Assembly (NCBI GenBank): GCA_024643915.1
Contig: JAHEMB010000190.1
Coordinates: 1-6,942, forward strand
DNA: 6,942 bases
Source: Rhodothermaceae bacterium
GTDB taxonomy: Bacteria > Bacteroidota > Rhodothermia > Rhodothermales > JAHEMB01
Direction of reading: 5' to 3'
Shown here: positions 1 to 6,942 of the stretch, piece by piece
Numbering within the stretch: the first letter of the stretch is position 1
How the letters are laid out: each line of letters starts with the position of its first letter
Program-made: the position numbers and the translations under genes
Notes under the pieces: model-generated
Database searches by the model: none
Seen by the model: only the letters and a program-made list of their open reading frames with translations
What the model was told of the DNA's origin: nothing

Positions 1-2567
1 CAGGCGATCACGATGGCGGTGATTCCCGCCGTCACGAACAGCCCCGCCCCCAACTCAATGTGGTCGTAGAACCGTTCCAGCCATGCGTGCATCACGTAAT
101 AGGCCACCGGGAGGGCCAGGACGATGCCCAGCAAAACGAGCCGGGTCACCTCGCCCGTGAGCAGCATCACCAGGCGAGGCACCGAGGCGCCGAGCACCTT
201 CCGCACGCCGATCTCTTTGGTGCGCTGTTCCGCCGAGAAGGAAACCAGCCCGAAAAGGCCCAGGCACGAGATGAAAATGGCAATGCCCGCGAACACGTTG
301 GCGAGGCGCCCCAGGACGATCTCGCTGCGGTAGGCTTCCTCGAAGGCCTCGTCGAGGAAGCCGTAGTCGAAGGGGTAAGCGGGGTTGAAGCGTTGGTGGA
401 TGGCTTCGAGGCCGGCGAGGGCCGCTTCGGTCTCTCCCGGCGCCGTGCGGACGTACAGCAGGTTCGTGTTCTGCGGGCCCAGGCGGATGACGAGGGGGGC
501 GATGGGCTCGTACATCGAGTTCATGTCGAAGTCCTTCACCACGCCGATCACCGGCCCGGTATCGCCCCAGATGGTGAGGGGGGTGCCCACTATTTCGTCC
601 CACCCGATGATGTCGGCGAGGGTTTCGTTGATCACGTACCCAGGATTCTCGTCGGCATACGCGCGGGAGAACGACCGACCGGCGATCACTTCCATCTTCA
701 TCGTCTCGGTGAAGTCGTAGTCGGCGTTGATGATGCTGGTCTCATATTCCGCCTCGGGGTCCTTGCCCTCCCACGTGGCGCCGCCGGTACTCTGCCGCAC
801 GGCGAGCGGGCTGGTGCTGGCCGCCGTCACCCCGGCGATGCCCGGCTGCCGCAAAAGCTCTTGCCGGACGGCCTCGTACTGGGTATCGAGCGCCCCTTCC
901 TGCCTGAGGTAAATCACGTTCTCGCGGTCCAGCCCGAGGTCCTTGCTGAGGATATGCTGAATCTGTAAGTACACCGCCACGGTGGCCACGATGAGCAGGA
1001 CGGAGAGGCAGAACTGGAAGACGACGAGCCCTTTGCGGAAGAACGCGGCGCGCGGTCCCTGCTTGAGGCTACCCCGCAGCACCACGAGCGGATCGAAGGA
1101 AGAGAGATAGAGGGCGGGGTAGCTGCCCGCCAGCAGGCCCACCAGGAGCGCAAGGCCGAGCGCGCCGAGGAGAAATTCGCCCCGCAGGTCGCTCACCGCT
1201 ACCGGTTTGCCCGTCAGGTCGGCGAAGACGGGGAGGAGGGCGAGGACCAGCCCGACCGCGAGCACAAACGCGACGAGAGCCAGCAAAAGAGATTCGCCGA
1301 GGAACTGCCCGGCGAGCGCTTGCCGGTGCGCGCCCATCGCCTTGCGCACGCCGATCTCGCGCGCCCGCTGCCCCGACCGCGCCGTGGCCAGGTTCATGAA
1401 GTTGATCGAGGCGATGAGCAGGAGAAAGAGCGCCACGACCGAAAAGATCTGCACGTACTCAATGCGCCCCCCGATGAGTTGGCCGTTCTCGAACTCGGAG
1501 CGGAGGTAGATTTCCTCGTAGGGATAGAGGAACAACACCTCATCCGCGCCCTCCTCATTCTCGTTGACCACCTGGGCGATCTGGGCATCCACAGCCTCCG
1601 CCGATGCGTCTTCGCGTAGCTTCACGTATAGCGGGAAACCGTTCGCGCCCCACTGATCGACCCAGGTGTTGCGCGCGTAGAAATCTTGAATGGGCAGCAG
1701 CACGTCCGCCTGCAACGATGAATGTGCCGGGAGATCCGCGATGACGCCGGTGATGGTGAAGTCCTTCCGGTGATCGATGGTGAGGCTCTGCCCCAGCACG
1801 TCGCCGGTGGCCTGCCAGTCCTCGCTGAAGAGCTTACGCGCGGTGCGCTCGGTGATGACGGCGTTGTTCTCGCCCCGGAGCGCCGTGGCGGGGTTGCCCT
1901 GGAGGAAGGAGAGGGCGAAGACATCGAAAAAGGCTTCGCTCGCAAACGTGCCGTCCTCCCGGAAGCTCTCTTCACCGTGCGTGACGACGAAGGACGACGC
2001 ATAGGTCAGCGTCGCCGCTTCAATCGCCGGGTACGCCGTCCCGATCATCTCGCCGACGGGTTTCGCGGTGGCGCTCCACGTGAAGATCTCCCCGCCCACA
2101 TTGACGTTGCGCAGCACGCGGTGGATGCGGTCGCCGTCTTCCAGGAAGCGGTCGTAGCGCAACTCATCCTGCACCCACAGCAGGATAAAAAAGCTGCACG
2201 CCAGCCCCACGGCCAACCCGGCGATGTTGATGAACGCGTAGGCAGGGTGCTTGCCCACGTTGCGCAGGGCGACTTTCAGGTAGTTCTTCAGCATAGCGCC
2301 TCTCCAGGTGATTTCGCGGAGCATTTCGCCGCGGCGAAGGCGCTTGCCCCAGTACACTTTTCGGTATTCGGCTTCTACCAGCCCGTAGCCGCCCATCTCT
2401 TGCATTGCCTGCGCGAATGCGTCCTGCTGCGGCAGGCCACGCCGGACGAGGGCCGCCACCTGATCGCGCAGGTGACGCTCCAACTCGTCAAGATCGTCGG
2501 CGTCGAAGGCACGGTTGTATTCGAGGCTGCGCCGCCACATCGCCAGGGCTTTGTCGAGGTCGAACAT
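1..2567 (-). CDS. FtsX/MacB-type ABC transporter permease with N-terminal permease-prefix domain (3' end truncated by window edge)
   Basis: The frame is open from ATG 2567 to the left edge (855 codons) with no stop, so the C-terminus lies just outside; by family comparison roughly 20-30 residues are missing. Residues 1-90 form a soluble, charged helical segment (MFDLDKALAMWRRSLEYN..., then EYRKVYWGKRLRR) typical of the permease prefix domain found beside PadR genes. From residue 92 (MLKNYLKVALRNVGKHPAY) the classic permease begins: TM1 about 110-132, a MacB-type extracytoplasmic domain to about 365, then the first FtsX unit (about 371-500, motif REIGVRKAMGA). A second half follows, with a TM at 514-534, another periplasmic domain, and the second FtsX unit from about 755 (motif KEIGVRKVLGA). 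The family works with an ABC ATPase to move lipids, lipoproteins, peptides or drugs, or to transmit force across the membrane. No ATPase is visible here and the substrate cannot be told. The start at 2567 has no clear Shine-Dalgarno and follows the PadR stop by 11 bases, suggesting coupled translation. Confidence 0.93.
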   Translation of the reverse strand, partial: MFDLDKALAMWRRSLEYNRAFDADDLDELERHLRDQVAALVRRGLPQQDAFAQAMQEMGGYGLVEAEYRKVYWGKRLRRGEMLREITWRGAMLKNYLKVALRNVGKHPAYAFINIAGLAVGLACSFFILLWVQDELRYDRFLEDGDRIHRVLRNVNVGGEIFTWSATAKPVGEMIGTAYPAIEAATLTYASSFVVTHGEESFREDGTFASEAFFDVFALSFLQGNPATALRGENNAVITERTARKLFSEDWQATGDVLGQSLTIDHRKDFTITGVIADLPAHSSLQADVLLPIQDFYARNTWVDQWGANGFPLYVKLREDASAEAVDAQIAQVVNENEEGADEVLFLYPYEEIYLRSEFENGQLIGGRIEYVQIFSVVALFLLLIASINFMNLATARSGQRAREIGVRKAMGAHRQALAGQFLGESLLLALVAFVLAVGLVLALLPVFADLTGKPVAVSDLRGEFLLGALGLALLVGLLAGSYPALYLSSFDPLVVLRGSLKQGPRAAFFRKGLVVFQFCLSVLLIVATVAVYLQIQHILSKDLGLDRENVIYLRQEGALDTQYEAVRQELLRQPGIAGVTAASTSPLAVRQSTGGATWEGKDPEAEYETSIINADYDFTETMKMEVIAGRSFSRAYADENPGYVINETLADIIGWDEIVGTPLTIWGDTGPVIGVVKDFDMNSMYEPIAPLVIRLGPQNTNLLYVRTAPGETEAALAGLEAIHQRFNPAYPFDYGFLDEAFEEAYRSEIVLGRLANVFAGIAIFISCLGLFGLVSFSAEQRTKEIGVRKVLGASVPRLVMLLTGEVTRLVLLGIVLALPVAYYVMHAWLERFYDHIELGAGLFVTAGITAIVIA
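2292..2305 (-). promoter_or_regulatory. Internal ribosome binding site and alternative start within the permease gene
   Basis: On the minus strand GGAGAGG (2305-2299) lies four bases before an in-frame ATG (2294-2292). That ATG encodes residue 92 of the long form, exactly where a standard FtsX permease would begin (MLKNYLKVALRN). The upstream ATG at 2567 lacks any comparable purine-rich site. The cell may therefore make a short permease without the prefix domain as well as, or instead of, the long form. The prefix region is well conserved in character and in frame, so I keep the long start for the gene and list this as a secondary initiation site. Confidence 0.4.
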
Positions 2568-2578
2568 GGGGGGCGGGG

Positions 2579-2923
2579 CTAGGCGGGCGAGAGGGTGGGG
2601 GTCGGCCCCCAGAGCTTCAGCAGAGCAGCGTGGATGCTGAGCCACTGCTGCTTTTCGTGGGCGAGCGCCTTCTGCCCCTTCGCCGTGAGGCGGTAGTATT
2701 TGCGCGGCGGCCCGCCCTCGGCCTCACGCCGCACGGTTTCGAGCAGCCCCTTGTTTTCCAGGCTATGCAGGAGCGGGTAGAGCGTACCCGTGGTCCACTG
2801 TAGCTGGCCGTTGGTGAGGTCGTGGACGCGCTGGATGATCTCGTAGCCGTAGCTCTCTCCTTCCGCCAGGATGGACAGGATAAAGGGCTTGAGCGAGGCC
2901 GAGACGAGGGCTTTGGATATCAT
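2579..2923 (-). CDS. PadR family transcriptional regulator
   Basis: A 114-residue protein, the usual size for short PadR proteins. It has the N-terminal winged helix-turn-helix: helix 1 (LKPFILSILAEGESYGYEII, residues 11-30), the recognition region GTLYPLLHSLENKGL (46-60), and the wing ending in RKYYRLTAKG (74-83). A short C-terminal helix (about 84-105) would serve for dimerisation. PadR proteins are dimeric repressors that respond to small molecules or stress and often control adjacent transporters. Here the gene lies 11 bases upstream of an FtsX-type permease on the same strand, so it most likely represses this two-gene operon, itself included (inference). I chose ATG 2923 over an in-frame TTG at 2947, because it gives the expected family N-terminus (MISKAL); no strong Shine-Dalgarno is seen for either. 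The ligand is unknown. Confidence 0.93.
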   Translation of the reverse strand: MISKALVSASLKPFILSILAEGESYGYEIIQRVHDLTNGQLQWTTGTLYPLLHSLENKGLLETVRREAEGGPPRKYYRLTAKGQKALAHEKQQWLSIHAALLKLWGPTPTLSPA

Positions 2924-3014
2924 GAGAGCGCCGGCTGGTGCGAGCAACTAGGTAGAGCTACAACGTAGATTAAGTAGAGTGACGACATACTCGGCACGAA
3001 GGTTACACCAGTGC
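2924..3014 (-). promoter_or_regulatory. Probable promoter/operator region of the PadR-permease operon
   Basis: This gap is AT-richer than the genes around it, lies after the lactonase terminator, and must contain the promoter of the PadR-permease unit. It holds three copies of GTAGA on the plus strand, at 2952, 2965 and 2974. The first and last extend to GTAGAG and are 22 bases apart, about two helical turns. An inverted CTAC at 2958-2961 pairs with the GTAG at 2952. Such a cluster could be an operator for the PadR dimer. A weak TTCGTG-N18-TACTTA promoter-like pair reads towards PadR, but it is far from consensus and I do not rely on it. Confidence 0.35.
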
Positions 3015-3047
3015 AAAAAAAATGGAGGCACCCTGACGGATGCCTCC
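3015..3047 (-). terminator. Rho-independent terminator after the lactonase gene
   Basis: On the minus strand a seven-base stem, GGAGGCA pairing with TGCCTCC (3047-3041 with 3030-3024), closes a ten-base loop that can add two further C-G pairs. It is followed at once by A and a run of eight T (3022-3015). This is a textbook intrinsic terminator, 31 bases beyond the lactonase stop codon. It reads only in the minus direction and should end the kinase-lactonase transcript before the PadR promoter region. Confidence 0.92.
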
Positions 3048-3078
3048 CACAATCTTGCTCCCGAATCTCCGCCCCTGG

Positions 3079-4260
3079 CTAGTCGGCGGGCGCCATAAAC
3101 GTGACGTTGGTCGGCTCCGGCACGTCGGCGTGATGATCTGTCGGCGTAAGGCGACCCGTCTCCGGGTCCAGCGTGAAGACGCGTACCTCGTTCGCGCGGC
3201 GGTTGGCGACGAGCAGGTAGCGGCCCGTCGGGTCGAAGGCGAAGTGGCGCGGCCAGCGGATGCCCTCCTGCTGATGTCCCGCCAGCGTGAGCCGTCCCGT
3301 GGCCTGGTCAATCGAAAAGATCGCGATGCTGTCCAAGTCGCCGCGGTTGGAGACGTAGAGCCAGCGTCCCGAGGGATGGACGTGGATGTCCGCGCTTTTG
3401 TTGTAGCCGTCGAACGCCTCCGGCAGGGTGGAGAGGGTCTGCATCTCGGTGAGGGCGCCCGTCGTGGCATCGAGGGCGTAGGCCGTCACGGTGCCGAGGA
3501 GCTCGCCGACGAGGTAAGCATAGCGGCCGCTCGGGTGGAAGTCGAGGTGGCGGGGGCCGGCGCCGGGTGCGGTGGTGACCTCCTGGACGCTTTCCGCCGA
3601 GAGACTGCCACGCTCGGCGTCGAGCGGGTAGATGCGGACGCGGTCGATGCCTAGGTCGGCGGCGTAGGCGTAGCGGCCATCGGGGCCAGTGTGGATGAAG
3701 TGGGCGTGCGGCCCCTCCTGGCGCTCGGCGTCCGGGCCGGAGCCGGTGTGCTGCACCACGTCCGTCGCCTCGCCCAATCGCCCGTCCTCTTCGACAGGCA
3801 GCAAAGCCACGCTGCCGCCGCCGTAATTCGCCACCAGCACCCAATCGCCTGTTCCGTTTGTGCTGACGTGGGCCGGCCCTGCGCCGCCCGTGGCTTGCCG
3901 GTTCAGTTCTTCGAGCGCCCCCGTTGCCGAATCAATGCGAAAAGCGACGACCGAGCCCATCCCCGATGATTCGCTGACTGCATAAAGCGTCCGCGCGTCG
4001 GGAGAGCGGGCCAGGAACGAGGGATTCATCACCTCGGCCACCTTCCCGAGGAGGTGGAGCGCGCCCGTGGCCGGGTCGAACCGGAGGGCGTAGATTCCCT
4101 CGTCCGCCGCGCCACTGGACGTGCCGACGTAAACGAGCGTTGAGGCCGCCAAACCGTCGGCCGCGCTGGCCTCGGGGACGCCGGGTGCACTCGCCTGGCA
4201 GGCGGCGAAAGCAAAGGCAAGCAGCACTGTGCCGGAGAAAAGGAGGAAAGAATGTAGCAT
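3079..4260 (-). CDS. Exported lactonase-family beta-propeller protein (6-phosphogluconolactonase-like fold), putative lipoprotein
   Basis: From ATG 4260 the product has 393 residues. Residues 1-20 are a hydrophobic signal peptide (MLHSFLLFSGTVLLAFAFAA) followed by Cys21, so it is probably a lipoprotein; Phe at -3 of the lipobox is less usual than Leu. The rest is a seven-bladed propeller of the Lactonase family (Pfam PF10282, that of E. coli Pgl). Repeating signatures include VANYGGGSVALLPV, GPHAHFIHTGPDGRYAYAAD, GPRHLDFHPSGRYAY, SADIHVHPSGRWLYVSNRGD and WPRHFAFDPTGRYLLVANR. E. coli Pgl hydrolyses 6-phosphogluconolactone in the cytoplasm. An exported form is unlikely to meet that substrate, so the true substrate is unknown and the name describes the fold rather than a proven activity. 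The frame stays open upstream to 4383. ATG 4311 would give a 410-residue product overlapping the kinase stop by eight bases, but would put 17 extra residues before the signal core. I prefer 4260, although it lacks a Shine-Dalgarno (TCCTCC directly precedes it). Confidence 0.92.
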   Translation of the reverse strand: MLHSFLLFSGTVLLAFAFAACQASAPGVPEASAADGLAASTLVYVGTSSGAADEGIYALRFDPATGALHLLGKVAEVMNPSFLARSPDARTLYAVSESSGMGSVVAFRIDSATGALEELNRQATGGAGPAHVSTNGTGDWVLVANYGGGSVALLPVEEDGRLGEATDVVQHTGSGPDAERQEGPHAHFIHTGPDGRYAYAADLGIDRVRIYPLDAERGSLSAESVQEVTTAPGAGPRHLDFHPSGRYAYLVGELLGTVTAYALDATTGALTEMQTLSTLPEAFDGYNKSADIHVHPSGRWLYVSNRGDLDSIAIFSIDQATGRLTLAGHQQEGIRWPRHFAFDPTGRYLLVANRRANEVRVFTLDPETGRLTPTDHHADVPEPTNVTFMAPAD

Positions 4261-4264
4261 GGAG

Positions 4265-4293
4265 GATAAATCTTGAGGAAAGGGGAGCGTCAA
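4265..4293 (-). promoter_or_regulatory. Possible promoter for the lactonase gene, implying a leaderless transcript
   Basis: In the 43-base gap between the kinase stop and ATG 4260, the minus strand reads TTGACG (4293-4288), 17 bases, then TTTATC (4270-4265). The first hexamer matches five of six bases of a sigma-70 -35 box at ideal spacing; the second matches only three of six of a -10 box. Transcription would begin at or within a few bases of the ATG, which would fit the absence of a Shine-Dalgarno. Bacteroidota-type promoters differ from this consensus, so it could be chance. Confidence 0.25.
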
Positions 4294-4303
4294 CGTCTGG
4301 AAT

Positions 4304-6942
<2,639 letters not shown>

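Noticed and set aside
55..603. Minus-strand open frame of 182 codons
   Set aside because: It is in a different frame from the permease, which reads cleanly through this interval with FtsX motifs; the product is Arg/Pro/His-rich low-quality sequence.
60..968. Long open frame on the plus strand (302 codons) opposite the permease
   Set aside because: It is antisense to the conserved C-terminal half of the permease. Its translation is rich in Arg, Gly, His and Glu with no recognisable domain, as expected from high-G+C codon bias on the opposite strand.
1722..2582. Plus-strand open frame of 286 codons
   Set aside because: It lies opposite the N-terminal half of the permease, whose minus-strand reading gives clear prefix, TM and MacB domain sequence; the plus reading shows no domain.
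2924..2947. TTG start at 2947 for the PadR gene
   Set aside because: It would add eight residues (LAPAGAL-like) not expected in PadR proteins; ATG 2923 gives the usual N-terminus.
3040..3654. Plus-strand open frame of 204 codons
   Set aside because: It begins opposite the terminator/lactonase tail, runs antisense to propeller blades with clear signatures, and has no independent support.

Overview
The window is high in G+C by eye and carries four protein-coding genes, all read from the minus strand, with short intergenic gaps. The gene set points to Rhodothermota/Bacteroidota or a similar phylum (Acidobacteriota or Gemmatimonadota are alternatives). It includes an FtsX-type ABC permease with a 'permease prefix' N-terminus next to a PadR regulator, and a Hanks-type kinase with a kinesin-light-chain-like TPR tail. 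This taxonomic placement is inference from family types, not from a marker gene.

In transcription order (right to left on the given strand): (1) 6942-4304 is a large membrane-anchored serine/threonine kinase with a C-terminal TPR array; its 5' end lies beyond the right edge. (2) 4260-3079 is a seven-bladed propeller 'lactonase family' protein with a lipoprotein-type signal peptide. It sits 43 bases after the kinase stop and may be co-transcribed with the kinase or driven by its own weak promoter in that gap. (3) A strong intrinsic terminator at 3048-3015 closes this unit. (4) A short AT-richer intergenic region (3014-2924) then precedes a second unit: a PadR-family repressor (2923-2579), followed 11 bases later by a long orphan FtsX/MacB-type permease (2567 to beyond the left edge) that lacks only its last few residues.

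Functionally the window is two cassettes. The PadR-permease pair is a familiar arrangement in which a small ligand- or stress-responsive repressor probably controls its own operon and the permease; no ATPase gene is visible. The kinase-lactonase pair joins an inner-membrane signalling protein, predicted to have a cytoplasmic kinase domain and an extracytoplasmic TPR domain, with an exported beta-propeller that could share its compartment; that link is speculative.

No RNA genes, CRISPR arrays, insertion sequences or phage genes were seen. The long open frames on the plus strand and in the other minus frames are antisense shadows of high-G+C genes. I did not find a clearly novel system; the points most worth a second look are the kinase-lactonase unit, the exact 42-residue TPR periodicity, and the internal ribosome binding site in the permease.
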